Shown: positions 42,968 to 52,886, counted from the first letter of the stretch. The stretch is DNA of 64,000 nucleotides from Dongia_A sp035695765 (GCA_035695765.1 DASRRI010000088.1:62001-126000); one strand, 5' to 3'. Notes: generated from the sequence alone by a model not told the origin. Numbers and translations: made by a program.

Positions 42968-44195
42968 TGGCGCGCTCCACCATCGCGCGCAGCAAGACAT
43001 CGCACCCGGCGCCGCAATCGTCCTTGGTGGCGTTCTCGATCTCGTTGTGGCTGATGCCGTCTTCGCACGGGATGAAGACCATGCCGGTCGGCGCCACGCG
43101 GCTCATGTAGCAGGCATCGTGGCCGGCGCCGCTGATGATCGGCATGCTGGCATGGCCCAGCTCCTCCGCGCCCGACTTCACGGCCGCGACACAGTTGGTG
43201 TCGAACTTCACCGGCGGCGAATACCAGATCTCCTTGAAGTCGAGTTGCAGGCCATTCTTGGCCGCAGCCTCTTCGCTGGCTGCCTTCGCTGCAGCCGCCA
43301 TCTTCGACAACACCGCATCCTCCGGATGCCGCAGGTCGATGGTGAAAAACACCTTGCCCGGGATCGTGTTGCGCGAGTTGGGGCTCGACTGGATGAGGCC
43401 GACGGTCGCACAGGCGAAGGGCTGGTTCTCGTGCCCGATGCGGTTGATGGCGCTGACGACATGCGCCGCGCCGACCAGCGCATCCTTGCGCACCTTCATG
43501 GGCGTCGGGCCGGCATGTGCCTCCTGCCCCACCATGGTGACTTCAAACCAGCGCTGGCCCTGCGCGCCCTGGACCACGCCGATGGTCTTCTTCTCGGCTT
43601 CCAGGATCGGGCCCTGCTCGATATGCGTCTCGAAGAACGCGAAGACCGGGCGGCCGCCGACCTGCTCCGGCCCGTCGTAGCCGATGCGCTTCAATTCCTG
43701 GCCCATGGTCTTGCCGTCGAGGTCGGCGCGCGACAGCCCGTATTCCAGCGGGAATACGCCGGCGAACACGCCCGAGGCGACCATGGCCGGCGCGAAGCGC
43801 GAGCCTTCCTCGTTGGTCCAGATCGCAACCTCGACCGGGCGCTGGGTCTCGTAATTGAAGTCGTTCAGCGTGCGCACAACTTCGAGGCCGGCCATGATGC
43901 CGTAGATGCCGTCGAACTTGCCGCCGGTCGGCTGGCTGTCGATGTGGCTGCCGGTCATCACGGGCGACAGCGAATTATCCTTGCCCGGACGGCGTGCGAA
44001 CACGTTGCCCATCTTGTCGACCTTGATAGTGCAGCCGGCATCCCTGGCCCACTGGCAGAACAGGTCGCGTGCCTGCTTGTCGAGATCGGTCAGGGCGAGG
44101 CGGCAGACGCCGCCCTTCTCGGTGGCGCCGATCTTGGCCATCTCCATGAGGCTGTCCCACAGACGGTCGGCATTGATGCGCAGATTGGTGCCCAA
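42957..44195 (-). CDS. N-carbamoyl-beta-amino acid/L-amino acid hydrolase (M20 Zn-dependent)
   Basis: The 412-residue di-metal amidohydrolase has metal-ligand motifs GSHIDSQPTGGKFDG, TNEEGSRF and the C-terminal GHDACYMSRVAPTGM and HNE segments. In reductive pyrimidine catabolism it hydrolyses N-carbamoyl-beta-alanine (or the isobutyrate) to the beta-amino acid, CO2 and NH3. The family also includes L-carbamoylases and allantoate amidohydrolases, but the locus supports the beta-carbamoyl role. The start codon is TTG with GGGAG seven bases upstream. It is the first gene of the operon running to 39075. Confidence 0.88.
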   Translation of the reverse strand: MGTNLRINADRLWDSLMEMAKIGATEKGGVCRLALTDLDKQARDLFCQWARDAGCTIKVDKMGNVFARRPGKDNSLSPVMTGSHIDSQPTGGKFDGIYGIMAGLEVVRTLNDFNYETQRPVEVAIWTNEEGSRFAPAMVASGVFAGVFPLEYGLSRADLDGKTMGQELKRIGYDGPEQVGGRPVFAFFETHIEQGPILEAEKKTIGVVQGAQGQRWFEVTMVGQEAHAGPTPMKVRKDALVGAAHVVSAINRIGHENQPFACATVGLIQSSPNSRNTIPGKVFFTIDLRHPEDAVLSKMAAAAKAASEEAAAKNGLQLDFKEIWYSPPVKFDTNCVAAVKSGAEELGHASMPIISGAGHDACYMSRVAPTGMVFIPCEDGISHNEIENATKDDCGAGCDVLLRAMVERANAN

Positions 44196-44293
44196 GGCTA
44201 ATCTCCCAGTTTTTCGCCAGCCCCAGAATCAGACACTTAGCGGCTTTCTATCGGATTCGCCGCTCATAATTTTGTAATCGATCTTCGCGCTTC

Positions 44294-44309
44294 CTGACCA
44301 AACGGTCAA
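44294..44309. promoter_or_regulatory. RutR-like operator upstream of the hydrolase/NMT1 operon
   Basis: The palindrome CTGACCAAACGGTCAA resembles the RutR consensus TTGACCAnnTGGTCAA, with both inner half-sites (TGACC/GGTCA) intact. It overlaps the stop codon of the deaminase gene and lies about 100 bp upstream of the hydrolase start. On the minus strand its TTGACC half could also serve as a -35 element, with a weak -10 (GAAGAT) 17 bp on, suggesting repression. Confidence 0.65.
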
Positions 44310-45586
44310 CTCCGTTTCCTGAGGAAATCCGCGCTTTCGGGGCGTCCTGGCAGGTGCAACTGCGCCGTCTGTGCCGGCGTTTCCGCGATCACTTTGCCAC
44401 GCCGCAGGACCGCGAGCCGCGTTGCCCGCACGCGGATCGCTTCGACCGGATCGGCGGCCTGCAGGATAACCAGATCGGCGTTCTTGCCTGGCGCGATGCC
44501 GTAGCCGTCGAGGTGCATGATACGGGCGGGATTTTCCGTGACCGCCGCGAAGCAGGCGCGCATCGCCTCCTGCCCTGTCATCTGCGCGACATGCAGGCCC
44601 ATATGCGCGACCTCCAGCATGTCGCCCGATCCCATGCCGTACCAAGGATCCATCACGCAATCATGGCCGAACGCGACATTGAGGCCGGCCGCCATCAGCT
44701 CCGGCACCCGCGTCATGCCGCGGCGCTTCGGATAGGTGTCATGCCGGCCCTGGATGGTGATGTTGATCAGCGGATTGGCGATGGCGTTGAGCTGCGCCTC
44801 CGCCATCAGCGGGATCAGCTTGCTCACATAGTAATTGTCCATGGAATGCATGGAGGTGAGGTGCGAGCCCGTCACCCTGCCCTGCAATCCCAGACGCTGC
44901 GTCTCGTAGGCGAGCGTCTCGACGTGGCGGGACATCGGATCATCGGTCTCGTCGCAATGCATGTCGACCAGCAAGCCGCGCTCGGCCGCGATCTCGCACA
45001 AGGCGCGCACGGAGGCCGCGCCATCCGCCATGGTGCGCTCGAAATGCGGAATGCCGCCGACCACATCGATGCCGCGATCGAGCGCGGTCTTGAGCAGCTC
45101 CATCGCGCCGGGCGAGCGGAACACGCCATCCTGCGGAAAGGCGACAAGCTGAAGATCGAGATAGGGTTTGACCTTTTTTTTCACCTCCAGGAGCGCATCG
45201 ACCGCCAGCAGGCGCGGATCGCAGACATCGACATGCGATCGGATCGCGAGCAGCCCCTTGGCGACCGCCCAGTCGCAATAGGCCAGCGCGCGCTCGGCGA
45301 TCGCGTCTTGCGTCAGCAGCGGCTTCAGCTCGCCCCACAGCGCGATGCCTTCCAGCAAGGTGCCGGATTGGTTGAGCCTCGGCAGGCCGAGAGACAGGGT
45401 CGCGTCCATATGGAAGTGCGCATCGACGAAAGGCGGCGTGACCAGGCGGCCTTTGGCGTCGATCTCTTTACCGGCGTTGGCTTTCAGAGCAGGTCCGACG
45501 GTCATGATCTTGCCGCCTTCGATGCCGATATCGACATCTTGCCTTCCGTCCGGCAGGTTGGCGCCGCGAATGATGAGATCGAGCAT
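44306..45586 (-). CDS. cytosine deaminase-like amidohydrolase
   Basis: The 426-residue protein is of the CodA branch of the amidohydrolase superfamily. Metal ligands are in VDAHFHMDATLS, MHCDETDD and AFGHDCVMDPW, and the barrel ends with a typical NADLVILQA segment. It deaminates cytosine or a related pyrimidine/triazine; the surrounding uracil pathway favours cytosine to uracil. It lies 12 bp downstream of the nucleoside importer permease gene and is probably the last gene of the operon that begins at preT. Confidence 0.85.
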   Translation of the reverse strand: MLDLIIRGANLPDGRQDVDIGIEGGKIMTVGPALKANAGKEIDAKGRLVTPPFVDAHFHMDATLSLGLPRLNQSGTLLEGIALWGELKPLLTQDAIAERALAYCDWAVAKGLLAIRSHVDVCDPRLLAVDALLEVKKKVKPYLDLQLVAFPQDGVFRSPGAMELLKTALDRGIDVVGGIPHFERTMADGAASVRALCEIAAERGLLVDMHCDETDDPMSRHVETLAYETQRLGLQGRVTGSHLTSMHSMDNYYVSKLIPLMAEAQLNAIANPLINITIQGRHDTYPKRRGMTRVPELMAAGLNVAFGHDCVMDPWYGMGSGDMLEVAHMGLHVAQMTGQEAMRACFAAVTENPARIMHLDGYGIAPGKNADLVILQAADPVEAIRVRATRLAVLRRGKVIAETPAQTAQLHLPGRPESADFLRKRS

Positions 45587-45598
45587 GCTTCTCTCCGT

Positions 45599-46540
45599 TC
45601 AGCGCTCGCCCTTGCGATAGGGAATCATCAGGGCCCGCGGATAGCCGGCGCGCCGCGACATGGCGATCAGCGCCAGGATCGACAGAATATAGGGCAGCAT
45701 CAGGAACACCTGATAGGGCAGATAAGCGCCGGCCAACTGCTGCAGCCGCAACTGGTAGGCATCGAAGGCTGCGAACAGGATGGCGCCCAGCAGCGCCTTG
45801 CCCGGCCGCCACGAGCCGAATACCACGAGCGCGATGCAGATCCAGCCGCGTCCGTTCACCATGTCGAAGTAGAACGAGTTGAAGGCCGACATGGTCAGGA
45901 ACGCGCCGCCGAGCGCCATGAAGGCGCTGCCCACCGCCACCGCGCCGATGCGCAACCAGGTGACGTCGATGCCCTGCGCCTCGACGGCTGCCGGATTTTC
46001 ACCGACCGTGCGCACCGCGAGGCCGATCGGCGTGCGATAGAGGACGTAGGCGACGACGATCACCGCCAGGAATGCAAAATAGGTGAGCGGCGTCTGCTTG
46101 AACAAAGCGTCACCCAATATCGGAATCTGCGACAGCAGCGGGATTTCGAGCGGGACGAAAGTCGCGATCTTCGGCGGCGACGTGACGCTCGGGAACGCGA
46201 GGCGATACGCATAGTACGTGAGCGAGGTGGCAAGAAGCGTAATGCCGATCCCCGTGACATGTTGCGACAGTCCGAGCGGCACTGTCAGGAATCCATGCAG
46301 CAATCCGAAGGCCGCGCCGGCGATCGCTGCGATCAGGATACCTGTCCACAAATCCGCACCGTGATAGACCACGACCCAGCCGGCGAAGGCGCCGACCGTC
46401 ATGATGCCTTCGATGCCGAGATTAAGCACACCGGCCCGTTCGCAGATGAGCTCGCCGAGCGTCGCGAAGATCAGCGGCGAAGCGATGCGGATGGCCGCCG
46501 CCCACAGGCTCGCTTCGAACAGAATCTGAATCACCTGCAT
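45599..46540 (-). CDS. nucleoside ABC transporter permease (NupQ/YufQ type)
   Basis: The 313-residue permease of the branched-chain amino acid/ribose-like BPD_transp_2 family has ATLGELICERAGVLNLGIEGIM near the N terminus, typical of BMP-dependent nucleoside importers. About nine hydrophobic segments are visible. It is 4 bp from the partner permease gene and 12 bp before the deaminase. Confidence 0.9.
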   Translation of the reverse strand: MQVIQILFEASLWAAAIRIASPLIFATLGELICERAGVLNLGIEGIMTVGAFAGWVVVYHGADLWTGILIAAIAGAAFGLLHGFLTVPLGLSQHVTGIGITLLATSLTYYAYRLAFPSVTSPPKIATFVPLEIPLLSQIPILGDALFKQTPLTYFAFLAVIVVAYVLYRTPIGLAVRTVGENPAAVEAQGIDVTWLRIGAVAVGSAFMALGGAFLTMSAFNSFYFDMVNGRGWICIALVVFGSWRPGKALLGAILFAAFDAYQLRLQQLAGAYLPYQVFLMLPYILSILALIAMSRRAGYPRALMIPYRKGER

Positions 46541-46544
46541 CTGC

Positions 46545-47594
46545 CTACCTCAATTTCAGGCGGAAGCGGGTAAACAGCATTGCCGTCACCATGGTCAGCA
46601 AGGCGGTCGCGACCATGACGTTGGCAATGTAGTTGGGCACGCCGACTGTCCGGCTCATGGCGTCGGCGCCGACGAACATAGCAGCGACGAAGATTGCGGC
46701 GGCGATCACGCCGACCGGATGCAGCATCGCCAGCATAGCCACAACGATGCCCGTGTAGCCGAAGCCCGGCGACAGATCGAGGGTCAGGTTGCCCTTGAGC
46801 CCTGCCACTTCGCTAACCCCGGCGAGCGCCGCGAGGCCACCGGAGAGCAACGCCGTCTTCGCCATCGCCCAATTCACCGGAATGCCGGCGAAACGCGCCG
46901 CACGCGGGTTGAAGCCAACCGCGCGCATCTCATAGCCGAAGGTCGTGCGGGCATTGATGAACCAGACGACCAGCGCCGCGCCGATCGCGATGACAAAACC
47001 GAGATGCAGGCGCTTGCCGTGCACCAGTTTGGGCAGATGCGCCGCCTCGATCACTTTCTTCGATTGCGGCCAGCCGAGGCCCATCGGGTCCTTCAGCGCG
47101 CCGTCGAGCAGCATGCTGACGAACAGCACCATCACGAAGTTGAGGAGCAGCGTTGTCACAACCTCATCGACGCCGAAGCGGGTCTTGAGGAACGTCGGGC
47201 CCAAGAGCAGCAGCGCTCCAGCCAGCATCCCCGCCGCCATGATGAGCGGAATGAGAATCGGCGCCGGCAGCGGCAGCGCGCCGGTGCCGAGCACGATGGT
47301 CATGATCGCGCCGGCATAAAGCTGCGCTTCGCCGCCGATGTTCCACAGCTTGGCGCGGAATGCGACGGCGGCGGCAAGGCCGGTGAAGATCAGCGGCGTC
47401 GCGCGGGTCAGCGTTTCGAGGAACGCAAATTGCGTTCCGGTCGCACCCTTGATCACCGCCGCAAAGACCGAGAGCGGTGACGCGCCACCCAGGAGCACCA
47501 ACAACGCCGCAACGACGAAACTTGCGACCACGGCTGCCAGCGGCGCGATGACCCAGATGCTTCTGGCAGATTCGGTGCGCGGTTCAAGCCGCAT
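46545..47594 (-). CDS. nucleoside ABC transporter permease (NupP/YufP type)
   Basis: The 349-residue partner permease has the motif FRAKLWNIGGEAQLYAGAIM, which marks this family of nucleoside importers. I chose the ATG at 47594 rather than the TTG two codons upstream. It overlaps the ATPase gene stop by 11 nt, as in a typical ATPase-permease-permease cassette. Confidence 0.9.
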   Translation of the reverse strand: MRLEPRTESARSIWVIAPLAAVVASFVVAALLVLLGGASPLSVFAAVIKGATGTQFAFLETLTRATPLIFTGLAAAVAFRAKLWNIGGEAQLYAGAIMTIVLGTGALPLPAPILIPLIMAAGMLAGALLLLGPTFLKTRFGVDEVVTTLLLNFVMVLFVSMLLDGALKDPMGLGWPQSKKVIEAAHLPKLVHGKRLHLGFVIAIGAALVVWFINARTTFGYEMRAVGFNPRAARFAGIPVNWAMAKTALLSGGLAALAGVSEVAGLKGNLTLDLSPGFGYTGIVVAMLAMLHPVGVIAAAIFVAAMFVGADAMSRTVGVPNYIANVMVATALLTMVTAMLFTRFRLKLR

Positions 47595-49125
47595 CGGCAA
47601 GACCTTGGCCGGCCATCATCAGCCCGAGGTGACGGATGGTCACGTCGCGGCGCGCCATCGGCGCCGACATGCGCCCGCGATACATGACGACCACGCGGTC
47701 GGAGAGCGCCAGCAGTTCGTCGAGATCCTCGGAGATGAGGAGGATGCCGGCGCCGGCTAAGCGCGCTTTCAGGAGCTGCTGGTGGACATAGCCGACCGCG
47801 CCGATATCGAGGCCGCGCGTCGGCTGGTTGGCGAGAATGATGCGCGGGCTCCGCGCCATCTCGCGGCCCAGGATCAGCTTCTGCATGTTGCCGCCGGAGA
47901 GCAGGCGCGTCGCGGCGTGCGGACCCGGGCAGCGCACGTCGTAATCGGCGATGATACGGGTCGCGAACTCCCGCACCTTTTTCCAGTCGATCAAGCTGCG
48001 GCGCGAAAACGGCGCTTCGCGATAGCGCGCGGAAATCAGGTTCTCTTCCAGCGACAGATCGCCGACCAGGCCGACGGCGTGACGATCTTCCGGAATGCGC
48101 GCAACGCCATGGGCGACCATGCGTGCAGGATCGAAATGATGGATCTCCTGCCCGAACAGGGACACCGCTCCGCTGCTCGGCTCGGCAATGCCGCTGATCA
48201 CGTCAGCAAGTGCGCCCTGCCCATTCCCAGACACGCCGGCGATGCCGACAATTTCGTTGCCATGAAGACTCAACGAAATGTCCTGGAGCCGCGCCCGCCC
48301 CTCGCCCGCCACCGTGACACCTTTCAACTCCAGCGCAATGGCACCGACCGGGATGGGCTCGACCTTCGGCTCTGGGATCGGACGGCCAACCATCAGCTCG
48401 GCGAGTTCGTGACGATCCGTCCCAGACGTGTGCCGTTCCGCCACCAGCTTGCCCTGACGCAGGACGACAACACGGCGGCTCACCGCCATCACTTCATGGA
48501 GCTTGTGGGAGATGAAGATGATGGCGAGGCCGCGCTCCACCAGCTTTTGAAGCGTGGCGAACAAGGCTTCGGTCTCCTGCGGCGTCAGGACGGCAGTCGG
48601 CTCATCCAGAATAAGAATCCGGGCGTCGCGGTAGAGCGCCTTCAAGATTTCGACGCGCTGGCGCTCTCCCACGGAGAGGTCGGCAATGCGGGCGTCCGGC
48701 TTCACCGCGAGGCCGAAGGTTTCCGACAGCTCAGCCAGCTTGGCGCGCGCTTCGGCGTGGCGCGAGCGAGCGCGCCAGAGCGGCTCGGTGCCAAGGACGA
48801 CGTTATCGAGAACGGTCAGGTTGTCGGCCAGCGTGAAATGCTGGTGCACCATGCCGATGCCGCGCGCCAAGGCGGCTTTGGGCGAGCCGGGCGGCAGGGT
48901 TTCGCCGAATACCTCGATGCTGCCCTCGTCGGCCACATAGTGGCCGAACAGGATATTCATGAGCGTGGTCTTACCGGCGCCGTTCTCGCCAAGCAGCGCC
49001 AGCACTTCACCGCGATGCAGATCGAGGCTGATCGCATCGTTGGCCAGCAATGGACCGAAACGCTTGGTGATGCCGCTCAGCCGGAGGACGACATCCCCCG
49101 GCTCGGCATCCGGCAGAGCGGCCAT
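47584..49125 (-). CDS. nucleoside ABC transporter duplicated ATPase (NupO/YufO type)
   Basis: The 513-residue ATPase has two ABC domains. The first has Walker A LLGENGAGKTTLMNILFG, signature LSVGERQRVEILKAL and Walker B ILILDEPTAVLTPQE. The second is less conserved, with SGNGQGALADVISG and LSGGNMQKLILGRE. This is the standard subunit of BMP-dependent sugar/nucleoside importers. Its start overlaps the BMP gene stop (ATGA). Confidence 0.92.
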   Translation of the reverse strand: MAALPDAEPGDVVLRLSGITKRFGPLLANDAISLDLHRGEVLALLGENGAGKTTLMNILFGHYVADEGSIEVFGETLPPGSPKAALARGIGMVHQHFTLADNLTVLDNVVLGTEPLWRARSRHAEARAKLAELSETFGLAVKPDARIADLSVGERQRVEILKALYRDARILILDEPTAVLTPQETEALFATLQKLVERGLAIIFISHKLHEVMAVSRRVVVLRQGKLVAERHTSGTDRHELAELMVGRPIPEPKVEPIPVGAIALELKGVTVAGEGRARLQDISLSLHGNEIVGIAGVSGNGQGALADVISGIAEPSSGAVSLFGQEIHHFDPARMVAHGVARIPEDRHAVGLVGDLSLEENLISARYREAPFSRRSLIDWKKVREFATRIIADYDVRCPGPHAATRLLSGGNMQKLILGREMARSPRIILANQPTRGLDIGAVGYVHQQLLKARLAGAGILLISEDLDELLALSDRVVVMYRGRMSAPMARRDVTIRHLGLMMAGQGLADAA

Positions 49126-50132
49126 CAGCTCGATTTGGGCTCGTTATCGTCGATCTTGACGGTGAAGCTGCCGTCCTTGATCGCCTTCTCCTTCTCGGCG
49201 ACCTTGGCGACGATTTCGGCCGGCACCTTGCCCTCGAAGGTGCCGAGCGGCGAGATGCTGCAGCCGCCGGCCTTCATGAAGGAGTAGACGCCGTAATCGT
49301 CCGCCTTGAAGCTGCCTGCCTTCACTTTGGTAATGGCGGTATCCAAGGTCGGTTCGAAGTGCCAGAGCGCGGAGGCGACGACGGTGTCGGGATAATCGGG
49401 TTGGGTATCTATTACATTGCCGATCGCCAGCACGCCCCGCTCCTTCGCCGCGTCCGACACGCCGAAACGCTCGGCATACATGAGGTCGGCGCCGGCATCG
49501 ATCTGGGCGAAGGCCGTCTCCTTGGCTTTCGGCGGGTCGAACCAGGAACCGATGAAGGCGATCTGGAACTTGGTGTCGGGCGCGATCTCGCGCACGCCGG
49601 CCATGAAGGCGTTCATCAACCGGTTGACTTCCGGGATCGGATAGCCGCCGACCATGCCGATGCTCTTCTTCTTGGTCATGGCGCCGGCGACGATGCCGGT
49701 GAGATACGAGGCGTCCTGGATGTAGTTGTCAAACACAGCGAAGTTCGGCACCGCGGCGTCCGGCTTGAAGCTGGAGCCGATCAGGAAGGCGCGGTCGGGA
49801 TAGTCCTTCGCTACGGCGCGCGCGGCATCCTCCACCGCGAAGGCCTCGCCGACGATCAGCTTATGCCCGGCCTCGCAATATTCGCGCATCACGCGTTCAT
49901 AGTCGGTGTTCGCCACCTTTTCGGAAAAGGTGTATTCGATGTCGCCGCGCTCCTGCGCCGCGGTCGCGGCCTTGTGGATGCGGCTGACCCATTGCTGCTC
50001 CACTGGAACGGTGTAAATGGCAGCAGTCTTGATCTTGTCCGCCGCCCAAACCCGGCGCGGCAAAGTGCCCATCGCCGAAACAGCAGCAATCCCGCCCGTC
50101 GCGAGCAGGAGATTACGTCGCGAAAACAACAT
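49125..50132 (-). CDS. BMP-family nucleoside-binding protein
   Basis: The 335-residue basic membrane protein family binding protein (PF02608) has a Tat-like signal, SRRNLLLATGG, and a cleavage site near VWA-ADK. The body has VEQQWVSRIHKAATAAQERG, GEAFAVEDAARAVAKDYPD and VGGYPIPEVNRLMNAF. It captures a nucleoside or nucleobase for the adjacent importer. The start at 50132 has AAGGGGGC just upstream. It is 88 bp downstream of preA and possibly cotranscribed. Confidence 0.9.
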   Translation of the reverse strand: MLFSRRNLLLATGGIAAVSAMGTLPRRVWAADKIKTAAIYTVPVEQQWVSRIHKAATAAQERGDIEYTFSEKVANTDYERVMREYCEAGHKLIVGEAFAVEDAARAVAKDYPDRAFLIGSSFKPDAAVPNFAVFDNYIQDASYLTGIVAGAMTKKKSIGMVGGYPIPEVNRLMNAFMAGVREIAPDTKFQIAFIGSWFDPPKAKETAFAQIDAGADLMYAERFGVSDAAKERGVLAIGNVIDTQPDYPDTVVASALWHFEPTLDTAITKVKAGSFKADDYGVYSFMKAGGCSISPLGTFEGKVPAEIVAKVAEKEKAIKDGSFTVKIDDNEPKSS

Positions 50133-50220
50133 GTCAGCCCCCTTAGCTTCCCTATCGATTGTCCGTTGGCCGTTTGCCCGTTTTTCCGGGCGCCTTCCCT
50201 GATCTTGCGCGAACTCTAGA

Positions 50221-51495
50221 CTATTCCGCGGCCTTGCGCATCGGGTTGCGCGGATCCTGCGTCCAGTTGAGATACGGCTTGCCGGTCTCAACCGAAACCA
50301 TGCTGATGCAATCCGGCACCGGGCAGACATGGGCGCACAGGTTGCAGCCGACGCACTCCTCCTCGATCACCTCATAGCGGCGCTTGCCGTCGGCGTTGAG
50401 TTTCGCGATCGACTGGTGCGAGGTGTCCTCGCACGCGATGTGGCAGAGGCCGCACTTGATGCACTTGTCCTGATCGATCTGCGCGATGCTCTTGTAGTTG
50501 ATATTGAGGAACTGCCAGTCGGTGACGTTCGGAACCGCCTTGCCCCGGAAGTCCTCGATCGTTGCGTAGCCCTTCTCGTCCATCCAGTTGCTGAGGCCGG
50601 AGATCATGTCGTCCACGATCTTGAAGCCGTAATGCATGGCGGCGGTGCAGACCTGCACGGTCCCGGCCGACAGGCTGATGAACTCCGCCGCGTCGCGCCA
50701 GTTGGCGATGCCGCCGATGGCTGAGATCGGCAGGCCGTAGGTATCCTTGTCGCGCGCGATGTCGGCGACCATGTGCATGGCGATCGGCTTCACTGCCGGG
50801 CCACAATAGCCGCCATGGGTGCCCTTGCCATCCACCGTCGGCTCCGGTGCCATGATGTCGAGATCGATCGAGGTGATGGAATTGATAGTGTTGATGAGCG
50901 ACACCGCATCGGCGCCGCCTTCCTTTGCCGCGCGCGCCGGTTTGCGGATGTCGGTGATGTTGGGCGTCAGCTTCACGATCACCGGCATGCGGGTGTGCTG
51001 CTTGCACCATTTCGCGACCATGCCGACATATTCCGGCACCTGGCCGACCGCCGATCCCATGCCGCGCTCCGACATGCCGTGCGGGCAGCCGAAATTGAGC
51101 TCGATCGCGTCGGCCTCGGTCTCCTCGACATACGGCAGGATGCCCTTCCAGGCTTCCTCGGTGCAGGGCACCATCAGCGAGACAACGACAGCGCGATCCG
51201 GCCAGTCGCGCTTGACCTGCTTGATCTCGCGCAGATTGATGTCGAGCGGCCGGTCGGTAATCAGCTCGATATTGTTGAAGCCGATCATGCGCTGGTCGGC
51301 CGAATGCAGCGCGCCATAGCGCGAGCTGACATTCACTACTGGCGGGTCTTCGCCCAAGGTCTTCCACACCACGCCGCCCCAGCCTGCCTTGAAGGCGCGG
51401 ACGACGTTGTATTCCTTGTCAGTCGGCGGCGCGGAGGCCAGCCAGAACGGGTTGGGCGACTTAATGCCGGCAAAGTTGGTGCGAAGGTCGGCCAT
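50221..51495 (-). CDS. preA: NAD-dependent dihydropyrimidine dehydrogenase subunit PreA
   Basis: The 424-residue FMN subunit reduces uracil and thymine to the dihydropyrimidines. The N-terminal dihydroorotate dehydrogenase-like barrel starts MADLRTNFAGIKSPNPFWLA and contains LNFGCPHGMSERGMG (active-site Cys) and IGGIANWRDAAEFI. The C-terminal tail has two [4Fe-4S] motifs, CIKCGLCHIACEDTSH and CVGCNLCAHVCPVPDC, that link to PreT. The start at 51495 has GGGAGAA upstream; the longer frame is preT read out of frame. It lies 26 bp after preT. Confidence 0.96.
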   Translation of the reverse strand: MADLRTNFAGIKSPNPFWLASAPPTDKEYNVVRAFKAGWGGVVWKTLGEDPPVVNVSSRYGALHSADQRMIGFNNIELITDRPLDINLREIKQVKRDWPDRAVVVSLMVPCTEEAWKGILPYVEETEADAIELNFGCPHGMSERGMGSAVGQVPEYVGMVAKWCKQHTRMPVIVKLTPNITDIRKPARAAKEGGADAVSLINTINSITSIDLDIMAPEPTVDGKGTHGGYCGPAVKPIAMHMVADIARDKDTYGLPISAIGGIANWRDAAEFISLSAGTVQVCTAAMHYGFKIVDDMISGLSNWMDEKGYATIEDFRGKAVPNVTDWQFLNINYKSIAQIDQDKCIKCGLCHIACEDTSHQSIAKLNADGKRRYEVIEEECVGCNLCAHVCPVPDCISMVSVETGKPYLNWTQDPRNPMRKAAE

Positions 51496-51521
51496 GATGG
51501 TTCTCCCTTTCCAGCCGTTCG

Positions 51522-52886
51522 CTATTTCGCGCCGCGCAGATGGCGGTCGATCGCATGGGCGGCGACCTTGCCGTCCTCGACGCTCTGCACGGTCAGATCG
51601 ATCCCGCTGGCGACGCAATCGCCGCCGGCCCAGACGTTGGCGAGCGAGGTCTTCATCTCCTCGTTCACCGCAATCTTGCCGCCGATCAGGTCGAGCGATT
51701 CCTGAGCCTTGCCGTTGACGGGATCCTTTACGAACTTCTGCCCGATCGCCTTGAACACCTGGTCGCACAGGATGGAGAAAGTCTCCCCGGTCCCGATCAG
51801 GCGGTCGCGATCATCGAGCGCCGTGCGCTCGAATTCCACTTCCTTGACTGCGCCATTCTGGCCTATCAGGCGCACAGGCCGCGCCCAATGCTTGATCTTC
51901 ACGCCATTCACCTGCGCGAATTCCTGCTCATGCCAGGTCGCGCTCATATTCTCCGGCGCGCGGCGATAGACCAAGGTCACGTCTTCGGCGCCGAGCTTCT
52001 TGGTCTGCACCGAGATATCAATCGCGGTATTGCCGCCACCGATCACGACGATCTTGCGCCCCACCTTCAGCCGCCCCTTGTCGGGTGCCTGACGAAGATC
52101 GGCGATATAGCCGACGGCATCCATGACGCCGGAGAGTTGCTCCTCACCGTCCAATCCCAGCGCATTGACGCCCGAAAGACCAAGCCCCAGGAACACGGCG
52201 TTGAAATCGCGGCGTAGCTGGTCGAGCGTGATGTCGCGCCCCAGCACCTGGCCGGTCTTCACGCTGATGCCGCCGATGGAAAGGACGAAATCCACCTCCG
52301 CCTGGGCGAAATTGTTCACGGTCTTGTAGGCCGCGATGCCGTATTCGTTGAGCCCGCCAAGCTTGCTCTTAGCATCGAAGATCGCGACCTCGTGCCCCAG
52401 CATCGCGAGCCGATGCGCACAGGAGAGACCAGCCGGTCCACCGCCGACGACAGCGACGCGCTTACCAGTGGGCGCCTGCCGCGTAAAGGGATAGCGCCCC
52501 TTTTCCATCAGGTGATCGACGGCGTAGCGCTGGAGCATTCCGATATTGACCGGCTTGTCCTCCGATGTGTTGCGCACGCACTTGTCCTCGCACAGGATCT
52601 CCGTCGGGCAGACCCGCGCGCACATGCCGCCGAGGATGTTGGCCTCGAGAATCTTCTCCGCCGCGCCCAACGTGTTCCCCGTATTGATCATGCGCACGAA
52701 GTTGGGGATGTCGATCGAGGTCGGGCAAGCCTCGATGCAGGGCGCGTCGTGGCAGAAATAGCAGCGGCTGCTTTCGATCAACGCCCGCTTGCGATCGAGC
52801 GCGGGCTTGATGTCTTCGAAATTGGCGGCGATGTCATCCGGCCGCAGACGTCCGGCGGCGATGTCCGGCGTTGCCGATTGCGTCAT
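51522..52886 (-). CDS. preT: NAD-dependent dihydropyrimidine dehydrogenase subunit PreT
   Basis: The 454-residue FAD-containing partner of PreA is related to the glutamate synthase small subunit. The N terminus has iron-sulfur cysteines (SSRCYFCHDAPCIEACPTSI and CARVCPTEILCEDKCV). The FAD motif GGGPAGLSCAHRLAMLGHEV and the NAD(P) motif VIGGGNTAIDISVQTKKLG follow. It delivers electrons from NAD(P)H to PreA. I chose the ATG at 52886 with GGAGG upstream. It leads the catabolic operon, with two RutR-like sites about 100 bp upstream. Confidence 0.95.
   Translation of the reverse strand: MTQSATPDIAAGRLRPDDIAANFEDIKPALDRKRALIESSRCYFCHDAPCIEACPTSIDIPNFVRMINTGNTLGAAEKILEANILGGMCARVCPTEILCEDKCVRNTSEDKPVNIGMLQRYAVDHLMEKGRYPFTRQAPTGKRVAVVGGGPAGLSCAHRLAMLGHEVAIFDAKSKLGGLNEYGIAAYKTVNNFAQAEVDFVLSIGGISVKTGQVLGRDITLDQLRRDFNAVFLGLGLSGVNALGLDGEEQLSGVMDAVGYIADLRQAPDKGRLKVGRKIVVIGGGNTAIDISVQTKKLGAEDVTLVYRRAPENMSATWHEQEFAQVNGVKIKHWARPVRLIGQNGAVKEVEFERTALDDRDRLIGTGETFSILCDQVFKAIGQKFVKDPVNGKAQESLDLIGGKIAVNEEMKTSLANVWAGGDCVASGIDLTVQSVEDGKVAAHAIDRHLRGAK

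Noticed and set aside
44354..46573. 739-codon open frame opposite the deaminase and permease genes
   Set aside because: It is antisense to two well-supported genes. The Arg/His/Asp-rich translation shows no family and spans a gene boundary.
47782..49287. Long plus-strand open frame opposite the duplicated ATPase
   Set aside because: It is a shadow of the ATPase gene; no ribosome site or family signature.
50133..50220. Possible RutR site between preA and the BMP gene
   Set aside because: A TTGTCC half-site is present but the second half is wrong in sequence and spacing.
50133..50330. N-terminal extension of the BMP protein
   Set aside because: It overlaps preA out of frame; the Tat-like signal and ribosome site begin at 50132.
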